The notes: generated by a model from the letters alone, not told the origin. DNA of 64,000 nucleotides from an uncultured Pseudomonadota bacterium (GCA_903870545.1 CAIQDI010000014.1:1-64000); one strand, 5' to 3'. Positions 35,770 to 46,163 are shown, counted from the stretch's first letter. Program-made: numbers and translations.

Positions 35770-35796
35770 TATTTTTTATTTTTTTGAGGCATTTTC

Positions 35797-37002
35797 ATGA
35801 CAATCAAACCCACTGATTTATCCGAATTATTACGCGGCACGCACGAAGTTTTGCTCGAAGCCGAATTGATTAAAAAACTCGCTGAAAATCGTCCGTTACG
35901 CATCAAAGCCGGATTCGATCCCACCGCACCCGATTTGCATTTGGGACACACTGTTTTAATTAACAAACTGAAACAATTCCAAGATGCGGGACACGAAATT
36001 TTATTTTTGATTGGTGATTTCACTGGCATGATTGGCGATCCGACGGGCAAAAATGTCACTCGTAAACCGTTGACGCGCGAAGAAGTGGCGGCAAATGCGG
36101 AAACTTATCAAACGCAAATTTTTAAAATTCTCGATCCTGAAAAAACCACCGTGATGTTCAACTCAACGTGGATGAATGCGATGTCGTCAGCGGAATTGAT
36201 TCAATTAGCCGCAAAAAATACTGTGGCGCGAATGTTAGAACGCGACGATTTTCACAAACGTTTTACCCATAATCAACCGATTGCGATTCATGAATTTTTG
36301 TACCCACTGATTCAAGGTTACGATTCAGTCGCAATGAAAGCGGACGTTGAATTGGGCGGCACCGACCAGAAATTTAACTTGTTAATGGGCAGACAATTAC
36401 AGGAAAGTTTTGGGCAAAAACCCCAAGTTGTGATGACCATGCCGATTTTGGAAGGATTGGACGGCGTACAAAAAATGTCCAAATCGCTCAATAATTACAT
36501 TGGCATTGCCGATACGCCCGATGAAATGTTTGGCAAAATTATGTCGATTAGCGACGAATTGATGTGGCGTTATTTTGAATTATTGAGTTTCCGCCCGATG
36601 CGTGAAATTGCCGCGTGGAATGGTGATTGTCAAAATGGCGCAAATCCGCGTGATTTTAAAGTCAAACTCGCTCAAGAACTTATTACTCGTTTTCACGATG
36701 AAGCCGCTGCGATTAAAGCATTGGACAATTTTGAAGCGCGTTTTCAACGCGGAGCCATTCCGGATGAAATGCCCGAAGTAGCATTAAACATTGAGGGCGC
36801 GTCGTTAGGCATTGCCAATTTATTAAAAGAAGCGGATTTAACCAGCAGCACCTCTGAAGCAATTCGGATGATTAACCAAGGTGCAGTAAAAATTGACGGT
36901 GAAAAAGTAGAGAATGCGAAATTAGAAATTGCCGCTAATTCACAACACGTTTACCAAGTAGGCAAACGCAAATTTGCGCGTGTGAAACTTATCAATACTT
37001 GA
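35797..37002 (+). CDS. tyrS: Tyrosyl-tRNA synthetase (TyrZ-like class)
   Basis: A class I aminoacyl-tRNA synthetase (401 residues). The HIGH-type motif is HLGH in [15 protein letters not shown] and the KMSKS loop is KMSKS in [29 protein letters not shown] is the tyrosine and tRNA-binding stretch. A C-terminal S4 domain ([19 protein letters not shown]) binds tRNA. The length and motif form match the TyrZ subgroup as in Haemophilus and Pseudomonas. Confidence 0.95.
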   Translation: MTIKPTDLSELLRGTHEVLLEAELIKKLAENRPLRIKAGFDPTAPDLHLGHTVLINKLKQFQDAGHEILFLIGDFTGMIGDPTGKNVTRKPLTREEVAANAETYQTQIFKILDPEKTTVMFNSTWMNAMSSAELIQLAAKNTVARMLERDDFHKRFTHNQPIAIHEFLYPLIQGYDSVAMKADVELGGTDQKFNLLMGRQLQESFGQKPQVVMTMPILEGLDGVQKMSKSLNNYIGIADTPDEMFGKIMSISDELMWRYFELLSFRPMREIAAWNGDCQNGANPRDFKVKLAQELITRFHDEAAAIKALDNFEARFQRGAIPDEMPEVALNIEGASLGIANLLKEADLTSSTSEAIRMINQGAVKIDGEKVENAKLEIAANSQHVYQVGKRKFARVKLINT

Positions 37003-37015
37003 AAGAGGAATGACG

Positions 37016-37552
37016 ATGCAAACCGTTAAAATAAAATTAAAACAAACTATCCATTTGATTTTTTTAGGCGTTTTACTTTCTTCAAATTCTGTCATGGCTG
37101 TTACCGATCAAGAAGCGCGAGAAGGTTTTGCTAAAGCACGAGCGATGAACCATCAAGAAGAATCGGATCGCGCTGCCCATCTAAACCACGTCGATAAAAA
37201 TCAGGAATTCCACGGCGTGTTTTACGGTTTTCTGCCTTGCAATCATTGCAATGGCATGAAAGTGACGTTGTCGTTAAAACAAAATAATCATTATCTGATG
37301 GTCACGCAACCCGCCAAAGAATCTTCACGAGAATTTTTTGAAAAAGGCAAATACAGCTGGGATGACGACATACATGCTGTTATTTTAACGCCGCGTGACA
37401 AGGAAGCAGAAGTGCGCGAATACCTTATTAAAGACGAAGGCACACTGATCCAGCTCGACGGTAATGGCAAACAGATAATTGGGGATTCAGCGGAAAGTTA
37501 CGTTTTACGCAGAAGCGACACCGTAAAATCACGAGAAGTTCATATTCACTAA
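37016..37552 (+). CDS. NlpE N-terminal-like exported protein with CxxC motif
   Basis: A 178-residue exported protein. The signal peptide ends near SSNSVMA; there is no lipobox Cys, unlike classical NlpE. The mature part contains HGVFYGFLPCNHCNGMKVTLSL and KGKYSWDDD, close to the LPCADCEG and YGTW segments of NlpE. In E. coli NlpE senses surface contact and lipoprotein or copper stress via Cpx. Here only the N-terminal domain is present, in a likely soluble periplasmic form. AGAGGA lies 6 nt before ATG at 37016, favouring this over ATG at 37010. Confidence 0.7.
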   Translation: MQTVKIKLKQTIHLIFLGVLLSSNSVMAVTDQEAREGFAKARAMNHQEESDRAAHLNHVDKNQEFHGVFYGFLPCNHCNGMKVTLSLKQNNHYLMVTQPAKESSREFFEKGKYSWDDDIHAVILTPRDKEAEVREYLIKDEGTLIQLDGNGKQIIGDSAESYVLRRSDTVKSREVHIH

Positions 37553-37663
37553 AATAAAAGTCAATTTTAGTAAAGTTGCGTTATAGAATTAAGTTAAACA
37601 GCTGTTATTATCGCAACACGCACGATGGTGCGTAATTTCCCTAAACATACCGAGGATTTCACA

Positions 37664-40648
37664 ATGATTAAAGTAGGTGCTTCAAAAAGTGAAAAAATTA
37701 TAGGTTCAGCAGGCACGGACAGTATTTCTGGCATGGCAGGTAACGACACGTTGCAAGGCATGGCAGGTCAGGATACGTTAGACGGTGGTACGGGTGATGA
37801 CAGTTTAGATGGCGGCAATGATAACGATATTTTAATTGGTGGTGACGGCAATGATAAATTGATTGGCGGCAGTGGAAATGACAAATTAGACGGTGGCAAA
37901 GGTAATGACTTCCTCACCGGTGATTTGGGTAACGATATTCTCAACGGCGGTGCGGGTGTCGATACCCTAGACGGCGGCGCAGGCAACGATTATTACTATG
38001 TCGATAACCGACTTGATGTTGTGAAAGAAACTGATAAAAACGTCAAAATTGGCGGGAACGACACGGTCGAAAGTACGTCTAGTTATGTGTTAGGCGACAA
38101 CGTAGAAAACCTGATTCTTGCCGGTATTAAAGGCACGAGCGGCACAGGTAACGCCGGTAATAATTACATTAAAGGCACCGTCGGCGATAATTTATTAGTC
38201 GGATTAGCGGGTAATGATTGGTTAATCGGTGGCGAGGGTGTCGATACACTGGACGGCGGATTGGGTATCGACACGCTGGACGGTGGAAATGGTTCCGATG
38301 TTTATTTTGTGAATAACAAAGAAGACAAAATTATTGAAACCGCTGACAGTGGCGACGAAGATCAAATTGTTTCCAGTGTGGATTACGATTTAGGCACCAC
38401 ACCAGAAGTTGAATATCTGACTTTATTTGGCAGAGCGACTACCGCCACGGGCAACGATTTAGATAACTTATTGCAAGAACAAAACGGTGGAAAGAACGCA
38501 AACGTCTTCAATGGCGGCAACGGTAATGACACGCTCGACGGACAAGGCGGCAATGACACATTAGAAGGCGGCGAAGGTAACGACACGCTCAACGGCGGCG
38601 ACGATATTGACACGGCTATTTTCAGTGGTTCGCAAGACGATTATCAAATCACCTACAACGCTGATGCAAATGAAATTATTGTGAGCTTTGCGGGTGGCGC
38701 AGATTCAGCCAGTCTCGATGAAGGCACTGATACGTTACTCGACATCGAATTTATTACATTTTCGGACAGCGATATTACGATTCCCGTCGCCGAATTACCC
38801 GCCGTTATTGAAGCGAGTGACATCAAGCCTGTTATCATCATTGAGCCACCACCGGTTGCAGAACTCCCCGCCCTTTTCATTTCTGAACCCAACGTATCCA
38901 TCGTTGAAGGTAATGATGGCAAAAAATTAGCTGCCATTAACGTTTCACTAAATGTAGCGAGCAGCGAAGCAGTCACCGTGAATTATAAAACGAACGATGG
39001 CAGTGCTATGGCAGACAACGATTACACCGGCACAACCGGCACCTTAACGTTTGCGAAAGGGGAAACAACCCAAACGATTAACGTTGAAATCGTGGGTGAC
39101 AATCTGATGGAAGAGGATGAAAATTTCACCGTCACATTAAGTGCGCCAACTAACGCAAAGTTAGCGAATGACCGGGCAACAGTGACCATTATCAGCGACG
39201 ATTTCCCCACTGAAAATGATGACAAATTGATTGCTCCCGCCAGTAACGACAACATCGATGCACTGAATGGCAATGATAATGTTAATGGCGCGGACGGTAA
39301 TGATACGTTGTTAGGTGGCGCGGGCAATGACACGTTAAACGGCGGCAATGGTGATGATTTATTATCGGGTAATGATGACAATGACATACTGATTGATAAC
39401 AGCGGCAAAGATACCTTGAGCGGTGGCACCGGTGACGACGTATTCAAACCCGCTGGCGATAATGGAACCGCGTTTATTGAAGATACCGGTGGCTCCGATA
39501 CGCTTGACGCGAGCAATGCGTCTAAAGGCGTGCAAATCGATTTAAACGCCGGCAAAGAAAGTAATCTCGGTGGACGCATTGTCACCATGAACGACGGTGG
39601 CGAAATCAGCGACCCGTTAGATGTTTTCTTTTTACAAGATTTAACCGGTTCCTTTGGTGACGATTTACCTAATGTGAAAGAAGTCGTTCCGCAAGTGGTG
39701 CTGGCGTTGCACGAATTTCAAAAAAATACCCAAATCGGTTTGGGTTCATTTATGGATAAACCCAATGGCGTGTTTGGCGATGCAAAATCGGATTATGTTT
39801 ATCACACCGATTTAACCATGACAACGGATCCAACTGTATTTTCAATGGCGTTAAGTACATTGAGTTTGGGTTATGGTTACGATTTACCCGAAGCGCAATT
39901 GGAATCACTATTACAAGTTGCACTGCACAGTAATGACATTGGTTTTCGTGACAACGCAGTAAAAACAGTGGTTGTAACAACCGATGCCACTTATCACAAA
40001 GCCGGCGACGCGCTTGGATTACCCGCGAATAATGGTGATGGCGTTTTGGATGGCAAACCAGCCGGAACAGGCGAGGATTATCCGAGCATTTCAATGTTAT
40101 CAAAAGCCTTAACCGACGCGGGCATTGTGCCTATTTTCGCCGTCACCAGTGACGTTGTGCCAGCTTACAACGATTTAGTGGCGCAATTAGGCACGGGATC
40201 GGTCGTCACATTATCAAAAGACAGTTCCGATTTAGTGTCTGTTTTAAAAACGGGGATTAACAAAGTGACTATTGCCACAGTTGAAAATGCGATTGGCTCA
40301 GATTTTGCCGATACGTTAATCGGTGGTGCTGGGGCAAATTCGCTGAATGGCGGCAAAGGGGCTGATAGTTTGACGGGCGGCGCGGGCAAAGATATTTTTG
40401 TTTTCGATACGATTGAAACCGGCGATGTGATTACTGATTTCACTAAAGGTGACAAAATTGATTTAACCGCTTTGGATGTTAGATTCAAATTCGTCACGGC
40501 ATTTAATGCCGCCGACGCGACGGCACAGCTGCGTTTTGATGCGGCAACCAATACGCTGTTCGGCAGTATCGATGCCGGCAATGAAGCCGAATTTTCGGTA
40601 AAACTCAACGGCGTAAAAACGTTAGCGGCTGACGATTTAATGTTGTAA
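37664..40648 (+). CDS. Type I-secreted RTX protein with Calx-beta and integrin-beta-like I domains
   Basis: A 994-residue protein from ATG at 37664, with GAGGA 7 nt upstream. Residues about 15-380 hold glycine-rich RTX nonapeptides (GGDGNDKLI type) in blocks. Residues about 404-514 are a Calx-beta domain (VSIVEGNDGKKLAAINVSL, GDNLMEEDENFTVTL). A second RTX block follows at about 530-600. Residues about 650-868 resemble an integrin beta-chain I domain with a MIDAS-like DLTGS at Asp659. The end is an RTX repeat and a C-terminal secretion region like serralysins (DVITDFTKGDKIDLTALD). There is no N-terminal signal peptide. It probably binds calcium outside the cell and acts in adhesion; no dedicated type I transporter is adjacent. 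Confidence 0.85.
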   Translation: MIKVGASKSEKIIGSAGTDSISGMAGNDTLQGMAGQDTLDGGTGDDSLDGGNDNDILIGGDGNDKLIGGSGNDKLDGGKGNDFLTGDLGNDILNGGAGVDTLDGGAGNDYYYVDNRLDVVKETDKNVKIGGNDTVESTSSYVLGDNVENLILAGIKGTSGTGNAGNNYIKGTVGDNLLVGLAGNDWLIGGEGVDTLDGGLGIDTLDGGNGSDVYFVNNKEDKIIETADSGDEDQIVSSVDYDLGTTPEVEYLTLFGRATTATGNDLDNLLQEQNGGKNANVFNGGNGNDTLDGQGGNDTLEGGEGNDTLNGGDDIDTAIFSGSQDDYQITYNADANEIIVSFAGGADSASLDEGTDTLLDIEFITFSDSDITIPVAELPAVIEASDIKPVIIIEPPPVAELPALFISEPNVSIVEGNDGKKLAAINVSLNVASSEAVTVNYKTNDGSAMADNDYTGTTGTLTFAKGETTQTINVEIVGDNLMEEDENFTVTLSAPTNAKLANDRATVTIISDDFPTENDDKLIAPASNDNIDALNGNDNVNGADGNDTLLGGAGNDTLNGGNGDDLLSGNDDNDILIDNSGKDTLSGGTGDDVFKPAGDNGTAFIEDTGGSDTLDASNASKGVQIDLNAGKESNLGGRIVTMNDGGEISDPLDVFFLQDLTGSFGDDLPNVKEVVPQVVLALHEFQKNTQIGLGSFMDKPNGVFGDAKSDYVYHTDLTMTTDPTVFSMALSTLSLGYGYDLPEAQLESLLQVALHSNDIGFRDNAVKTVVVTTDATYHKAGDALGLPANNGDGVLDGKPAGTGEDYPSISMLSKALTDAGIVPIFAVTSDVVPAYNDLVAQLGTGSVVTLSKDSSDLVSVLKTGINKVTIATVENAIGSDFADTLIGGAGANSLNGGKGADSLTGGAGKDIFVFDTIETGDVITDFTKGDKIDLTALDVRFKFVTAFNAADATAQLRFDAATNTLFGSIDAGNEAEFSVKLNGVKTLAADDLML

Positions 40649-40660
40649 CAATCACGAATA

Positions 40661-40703
40661 ATCAATGGCTGGCAGAAAAATTTTTCTGTCAGCCATTGAT
40701 TTC
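40661..40703. terminator. Long hairpin between the convergent RTX and ABC genes
   Basis: A 40-nt palindrome (40661-40700): ATCAATGGCTGGCAGAAAAA pairs with TTTTTCTGTCAGCCATTGAT, with one G-T pair. It lies 12 nt after the RTX stop and 25 nt from the ABC gene stop. A bidirectional terminator is the simplest reading. Confidence 0.75.
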
Positions 40704-40728
40704 GCTAAGTCTGCGTAATATCCAACCG

Positions 40729-41409
40729 TTAACGCACGTTGACAATATGCCCGTCATCCATTTCAGCAATGCGGTCGGCAAAGCTGAAAATGCGAGCATC
40801 GTGCGACACAATCACCAACGCGCGGTCTTTATGTACCGCAACTTCTTTCAATAAATTCATCACATTTTGCCCGCTGACGTGATCTAACGCGCTGGTCGGT
40901 TCGTCGCACACAATCAAACGTGGACTGTGAATTAACGCGCGAGCAATCGCCACACGCTGTTGTTGTCCGCCCGAAAGTTGGGACGGAAGTGATTTCCAAC
41001 GGTCGCCCAGCCCGACCCGTTCCAACACCTCAATCGCTTTCTTTTTTGCCACATGACGATTTTCACCGTTAATAATCAGCGGCACCGACACATTTTCAGC
41101 GGCATTCAACGACGGCAATAAATTAAACGCTTGAAACACAAAACCAATTTGCGACGCGCGAAACCGCAATTTATCTTTGCTTTTCATGGTCGATAAATTT
41201 TCGCCAAACAATTCACACACGCCTTCGTCCTGGTCGAGAATTCCAGCGATAACGGAAATCAACGTCGTTTTACCACAGCCAGACGGCCCAACAAGCATCA
41301 TCAATTCACCCAACAAGATATTCAAATTCACACTATTTAACGCGATGACTTTCTGTTCACCGGTATCGTAAGTTTTGGTTAAATTTTCACAGCGGACGGC
41401 GATATTCAT
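40729..41409 (-). CDS. ABC transporter ATP-binding protein, DevA/MacB/LolD type
   Basis: A 226-residue ATPase with Walker [11 protein letters not shown]-loop [15 protein letters not shown], signature [16 protein letters not shown] and Walker [13 protein letters not shown]. The small size and sequence style match the DevA/LolD/MacB-N group, which work with FtsX-like permeases in tripartite export. It lies 2 nt after the permease gene and forms an operon with it, behind recB. The substrate is unknown. Confidence 0.88.
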   Translation of the reverse strand: MNIAVRCENLTKTYDTGEQKVIALNSVNLNILLGELMMLVGPSGCGKTTLISVIAGILDQDEGVCELFGENLSTMKSKDKLRFRASQIGFVFQAFNLLPSLNAAENVSVPLIINGENRHVAKKKAIEVLERVGLGDRWKSLPSQLSGGQQQRVAIARALIHSPRLIVCDEPTSALDHVSGQNVMNLLKEVAVHKDRALVIVSHDARIFSFADRIAEMDDGHIVNVR

Positions 41410-41411
41410 AA

Positions 41412-42578
41412 TTAACTTTTAAACACAATGGCAGGCTCTAAACGTATCACTTTGATGATGCTGATTAGCGCGGCAAACATACAAATCAAACTCACGCCAG
41501 TGCCGCTAAACACCAGCAATTGCCACGGAAATTTAAACGCCAAAATCGAATGGCGCATCGCAAAACCAAATAATGCTGTCAACCCAACGCCCATGCCATA
41601 ACCGATACTGCCAGCCACCAACGCTTGCAATAAAATCATTCGCAACAATACGCCATTACTCGCGCCCATCGCTTTTAACACCCCGAATTGACGGATATTA
41701 TCGAGCGTAAAATTGTAAAACGTCTGTCCCGCAATCGCCGCGCCGACAATAAATCCTAGCAAAACCGACACGCCAAAGTTAATCGGAATGCCGGTGTTTT
41801 TCATCAAATACCAAAACGTTAAATCCATAAATTCTTGGCGCGTGTAGGCCGCTAAACCCGTTTGGGCATGAATCCGTTGGGTTAATTCGTGTAAATCTTG
41901 TCCGGATTTTGCTTTCACCAGCACAAACGACAGCAATTTTCGTTCACGCGGCGCAAAACTGATGGCGCGAGAATAGGTCGTGTAAATAATCGGTTGCGAT
42001 TGAAACGTGCGCGTCGCTTTTGCAATGCCCACCACAATTGCGCGGCGATCATTCAGTTCTAAATTATCGCCAATTTTGAGCGGAATTTTTTTGCCACCTG
42101 TGACAAGCGCAGGTTTAGCGAGCTTTTCATTTGCGCCGTCAAAATCAACAATCACGCTGTCGCTACGGCGTAAATCTTCGACTTTACCTTCTAACATAAT
42201 CGGCGGTGCGCCAATCAACGTCGTGTCGTCCAGCCCAATAACGTTGCAGGTTTGAAACGTGCCATCCGTCATGCGTGCTTTCAACATTCCTTTGTACAAC
42301 GGCATCGCCCATTCAATTCCTGAAATGCCGCGCACACGATAAAGCTCGGTATCTTGCAACGGTTTAACATCGTCGATAAATTGCACTTTCGTATCCATTA
42401 CCCAAACATCCGGCAACCCTAAATCGGTAATAAAACTGTAAGAACGCGCGATAAATCCCGTAAAAATCGCTGGTTGCTGCGTCATAATGAGCGACGCAAA
42501 TGTCAGACCTATTACGATGCCGATATATTTGCCGGTGTCGCCCATCAACATTTTTATGGCAATGTAATTCATTTTCAA
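41412..42578 (-). CDS. ABC exporter permease, DevC-like (FtsX/MacB fold)
   Basis: A 388-residue permease with four membrane helices in the FtsX layout: one near residue 20, a large periplasmic domain (about 40-260), then three C-terminal helices (about 270-380). QFGVLKAMGASNGVLLRMIL is the typical FtsX coupling segment. The sequence recalls DevC of DevBCA glycolipid or peptide exporters. Its ATG overlaps the recB stop by two bases (ATGA arrangement), an unusual coupling. A matching adaptor and outer-membrane channel lie 9 kb away at 51450-53830. Confidence 0.85.
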   Translation of the reverse strand: MKMNYIAIKMLMGDTGKYIGIVIGLTFASLIMTQQPAIFTGFIARSYSFITDLGLPDVWVMDTKVQFIDDVKPLQDTELYRVRGISGIEWAMPLYKGMLKARMTDGTFQTCNVIGLDDTTLIGAPPIMLEGKVEDLRRSDSVIVDFDGANEKLAKPALVTGGKKIPLKIGDNLELNDRRAIVVGIAKATRTFQSQPIIYTTYSRAISFAPRERKLLSFVLVKAKSGQDLHELTQRIHAQTGLAAYTRQEFMDLTFWYLMKNTGIPINFGVSVLLGFIVGAAIAGQTFYNFTLDNIRQFGVLKAMGASNGVLLRMILLQALVAGSIGYGMGVGLTALFGFAMRHSILAFKFPWQLLVFSGTGVSLICMFAALISIIKVIRLEPAIVFKS

Positions 42579-45500
42579 ACTCCCTTAAATAAATTCGCCA
42601 ACGCAATCAGTTTGTCACTCGCCGGCTTCGTTTCAAAAATACCACTTAACGGCACATTCGGTTGCATTCCGCGCACAAACAAATAACGCACGCCGCCAAA
42701 ATGTTTGTCGATGTCGTAATTTGGCAAACGATTTTGTAAATATCGATGCAACACCGCGCTATAAAGCCAATACTGCAAACCGTAATTGTGTTCGCGCATC
42801 GATTGCAACAGCGTTTCGGGTTGATAATCTGGCAAGAAATTCGTTTTATAATCTATGACGTAATAACGATTTTCATGCACGCAAATCAAATCGATAAAGC
42901 CGGTCAAATAACCGTTAATCGTTTTGCTGTCCAACGTTTGATAACTCGGTTCATCGGCTAAAATTCGGTTAATCGCGTCGGTGTTAATTTTTTGCGTCGC
43001 CAAATAAAACGGCATTTCTTTCAAATAATCCGATTCCGAAAAATTCATTAAACAAAAATTCGCGTCATTCGACAACGGCGTTTGCACGACCGCTTGCAAT
43101 AATTCATTCAAAACTTCAGGTCGCGCCACTTTCAAACCGTAACGCAAACAGGCTTTATCCCGTGACACGCTTATATCTTTGCCATTCGCTAAATCCGCAA
43201 AACTGTGTTGTTCCAACAAATCATGCACCACGTTTCCGGTGTGCGAACCGCGTGGTAATTCCAGCGTAATCGGCGGCGCATTTTCAAACGGCTCTTGCGC
43301 TTTATCTTCGGGTAAATCTGGCGTAAAAGTGCGGCTTAACGCAGAAAGCGCGGTGTAACTGCTCATTTGCCACGGACTCAAACGCAAATCACGGTGGCGT
43401 GTGTGATGATGGAGAATTTCCGTTTTAATTTCGGGCGAATAATGCCCGTCGGGTTTTTCACCTTCAAACAAACATTGGTAATCAAAACATTCTGGCAGCG
43501 TTCGTTTCAAATCTAAAAACGTATTTTGCTGACTTGCCGCGTCGGAATTCTCAAACTCAAACAAATGCGCGAATGCAGAATTATTGGGTTTGTCTTTCGT
43601 TCGTACATCCGCCCACGCCAAATAACATCGATATTTTGCCCGCGTCACCGCCACATAAAACATGCGGCAATCTTCGGCACGTTGTTCATCTAACGCTAAT
43701 TTTTGATGATTTTTAAAATCTGCCGACCCCAAATCGACACACATTTTGTCATCAATATGACATTCGGCGCGGTCGTCATGCCACAATTCGCTCGACATCC
43801 AAAGCGACATACAAAAAACAATCGGATATTCCAGCCCTTTTGATTTGTGCATCGTGACGATATTCACCGCATCTTCGTCACTTTCAAGACGCAATTGTTG
43901 CGCGTCATTGGCATTAGTTTTTTTCGCTACCGCATTGGTAATGGCAATTCGTAACCAGGCCACTGTTTTTTGCGGCGACAAATGTTCATCGAGTGCGGCT
44001 TGTTGCAACAATTCCAACAAATGATGAATGTTGGTTAATTGCCGTTCAGCGAGAGAATTTTTCGCCAATTGTGACGTGACATTTTCAGCCGCCAAAAATG
44101 TGTGCATCATCGCCATCAAACCGATTTTTTGCCATTGCTCGTGATAATTCAAACACTTCGCCAGCCACGAATCTAAAGCGGTTTCATCGTTTATCAATTT
44201 GTAAAACGCTTGTCCGTGCGGAATGTTGGCGAACCAATTCAACGTCAGCGCGTGTTTCAAGGCTTCAATATCGGTCGGATTCACCAGCGCGTTTAAAAGC
44301 GTGTGCAAATCGGTGGCTTCGCCCGAGGTGAAAACCGATTCGGTGCTATTCAAAACAGAGGGAATGCCGGCATCGCGCAACGCAGTTTGAACCGCTTTAG
44401 CTTGTTTATTTTTACGAACCAAAATCGCAATATCTTTCGGTTTTAAAGCGCGTCCTTCATTTTTTTGAATCAAAAAATAATTATCTTGCAACAGTTTCAA
44501 AATTTCTTCGACCACGGCAAAACACAGTTGTGCCTCAACTTTTTTATTCGTTCCTTTATTCGCCGTCCAAGAATCGCCAGAATTCGGTAGTGCATGCCAC
44601 AACATCAATGGCGGCAACGGATTTTTTTCCAAATAAATCGCACCTTTTTCGTGTGCATTGGCGGCAGAAACAGCGTTGAATTCCAACTCGTCAATCAAAA
44701 AAGCCTGATCACGTTTGAACGTGTGATTCACCGCTTGAACTAAATTCGGATGCGAACGCCAATTTTGCGCGAGCGTAAAAGACGCATTTGCGCTGTGTTT
44801 TGCGTCCAAATACGAGTAAATATCCGCGCCACGGAATTTGTAAATCGCTTGTTTCGGGTCGCCAATTAAATACAAATGCTGACTTTCAGCGGCGAAAAGC
44901 GTTTTGAAAATAAACCATTGGCTGTCGTCGGTATCTTGAAATTCGTCAATTAACGCCACTGAAAAACGCGCTCGTAATTCTTCAACTAATTGTTCTGATT
45001 TATTTTCGCCACGCAACGCTTCATCGAGGCGAATAATTAAATGGTCGAATGTTAAAACGTTGCGTTGTAGTAAGCGTTGGTCGATTTCACGGCGTAACGA
45101 TTCCAGTAATTCCCGTCTCAATGAAACGCCGCATTGGTCGAATGCTATTTTTAAATCGTCAAAAATTTGAGTATTTAAATCTAATTCGCTAAAAAAAAGC
45201 GGCTGTTTTTTGATCGAAACTTTTTGTTTATTTAACGCTTTCAAAATGCCGATTGTCGTTAAAAATTCCAACGCATTTTTATCAATTTGAAAACTTTGCG
45301 CGTTTAACCATGCGTCAAGCGCGGTGAAATTTTTATCTGCGCCCTTGTTAAATTTATCCAATTCATTTTCTAATTTTTCGCGGCAACGATTAAATTCAGC
45401 CTTCGCCACCTCGAATAATGTTTTGAGTTCAATTAAAAGCGCGTTAATTTCTTTTATTTCAGTCGGAAAAATCGTGACGTGATGCCCTATTCTGTCAACG

Positions 45501-46054
45501 CTTTTAAGCAATTCATCAGGCGTTTTGTAACGCGCCGTTAAAATCGCTGCTTTCCACGCACTTCGTTCATAAAGTTGTTTTCGCCAAAAATCATCGGCGC
45601 AACTTTGGGTAATTTGCGCTAAATCGTCCGTCAATTCAGCGTTAAAAAGTTGCCCACTTTCAAGCGCGTGTTCACGCAATACTTTTTGGCAAAAGCTGTG
45701 AATCGTAAAAATGCTGGCTTGGTCAATTGAAAGTAACGCAATTTGCAAACGGCGTTCGATTTCGCTGTTTTCAATCGGCAACGCATCGAGCCAGTCGAAA
45801 AGCTCATTTTCTCGCAACTTCAAAGCCCGTTTCGCTTCCGTTAATCGTAAACGCACGCGCTCTTTCAGTTCTTCGGTCGCGGCTTTGGTAAAGGTGACGA
45901 CGAGAATTTTTTCAATCGGTAAATTTTGCTCCACTACAAAACGTAACACCAACATCGCTAACGTGTACGTTTTGCCTGTGCCTGCGCTGGCTTCAATTAA
46001 ATTTACACCATTCACCAGTGGCGTATTGAGCGCGTCGAAACAATTTTTTTTCAT
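42575..46054 (-). CDS. recB: Exodeoxyribonuclease V beta subunit RecB
   Basis: A UvrD-like 3'-5' helicase fused to a nuclease (1159 residues), part of RecBCD double-strand-break repair and degradation of foreign DNA. Walker A is LIEASAGTGKTYT; motif II is ALIDEFQDTDDSQW; NWRSHPNLV and VNIVTMHKSKGLEYPIVF follow. The C-terminal nuclease has YYVIDYKTNFL. recC and recD are not adjacent. ATG at 46054 (MKKNCFDALNTP) fits the family; an in-frame ATG at 46099 is possible. Neither has a good ribosome binding site. Confidence 0.93.
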   Translation of the reverse strand: MKKNCFDALNTPLVNGVNLIEASAGTGKTYTLAMLVLRFVVEQNLPIEKILVVTFTKAATEELKERVRLRLTEAKRALKLRENELFDWLDALPIENSEIERRLQIALLSIDQASIFTIHSFCQKVLREHALESGQLFNAELTDDLAQITQSCADDFWRKQLYERSAWKAAILTARYKTPDELLKSVDRIGHHVTIFPTEIKEINALLIELKTLFEVAKAEFNRCREKLENELDKFNKGADKNFTALDAWLNAQSFQIDKNALEFLTTIGILKALNKQKVSIKKQPLFFSELDLNTQIFDDLKIAFDQCGVSLRRELLESLRREIDQRLLQRNVLTFDHLIIRLDEALRGENKSEQLVEELRARFSVALIDEFQDTDDSQWFIFKTLFAAESQHLYLIGDPKQAIYKFRGADIYSYLDAKHSANASFTLAQNWRSHPNLVQAVNHTFKRDQAFLIDELEFNAVSAANAHEKGAIYLEKNPLPPLMLWHALPNSGDSWTANKGTNKKVEAQLCFAVVEEILKLLQDNYFLIQKNEGRALKPKDIAILVRKNKQAKAVQTALRDAGIPSVLNSTESVFTSGEATDLHTLLNALVNPTDIEALKHALTLNWFANIPHGQAFYKLINDETALDSWLAKCLNYHEQWQKIGLMAMMHTFLAAENVTSQLAKNSLAERQLTNIHHLLELLQQAALDEHLSPQKTVAWLRIAITNAVAKKTNANDAQQLRLESDEDAVNIVTMHKSKGLEYPIVFCMSLWMSSELWHDDRAECHIDDKMCVDLGSADFKNHQKLALDEQRAEDCRMFYVAVTRAKYRCYLAWADVRTKDKPNNSAFAHLFEFENSDAASQQNTFLDLKRTLPECFDYQCLFEGEKPDGHYSPEIKTEILHHHTRHRDLRLSPWQMSSYTALSALSRTFTPDLPEDKAQEPFENAPPITLELPRGSHTGNVVHDLLEQHSFADLANGKDISVSRDKACLRYGLKVARPEVLNELLQAVVQTPLSNDANFCLMNFSESDYLKEMPFYLATQKINTDAINRILADEPSYQTLDSKTINGYLTGFIDLICVHENRYYVIDYKTNFLPDYQPETLLQSMREHNYGLQYWLYSAVLHRYLQNRLPNYDIDKHFGGVRYLFVRGMQPNVPLSGIFETKPASDKLIALANLFKGV

Positions 46055-46123
46055 TTTTTTGTGAGGGTATGGTTGAACAAAATAAAATGACAGTGCCATG
46101 ACAGTTTCATCAAAAAGTCACAA

Positions 46124-46163
46124 ATTGATTGTTAGAATGATTTATTGATTGTTAGAATGATTT
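46124..46163. repeat. Perfect 2 x 20-bp tandem repeat upstream of the chemoreceptor gene
   Basis: ATTGATTGTTAGAATGATTT at 46124-46143 is repeated exactly at 46144-46163. It lies in the divergent recB/chemoreceptor region, 45 bp before the chemoreceptor ATG. It could bind a regulator or be a simple slippage duplication. Confidence 0.85.

Noticed and set aside
39022..39588. Long open frames antisense to the RTX gene, rich in Ser, Pro and Leu
   Set aside because: They arise from the GGxGxD repeat codons read on the opposite strand and have no start signals.
40661..40700. Perfect long palindrome as an insertion sequence end or protein-binding site
   Set aside because: It sits exactly between two convergent stops, so a bidirectional terminator is simpler.
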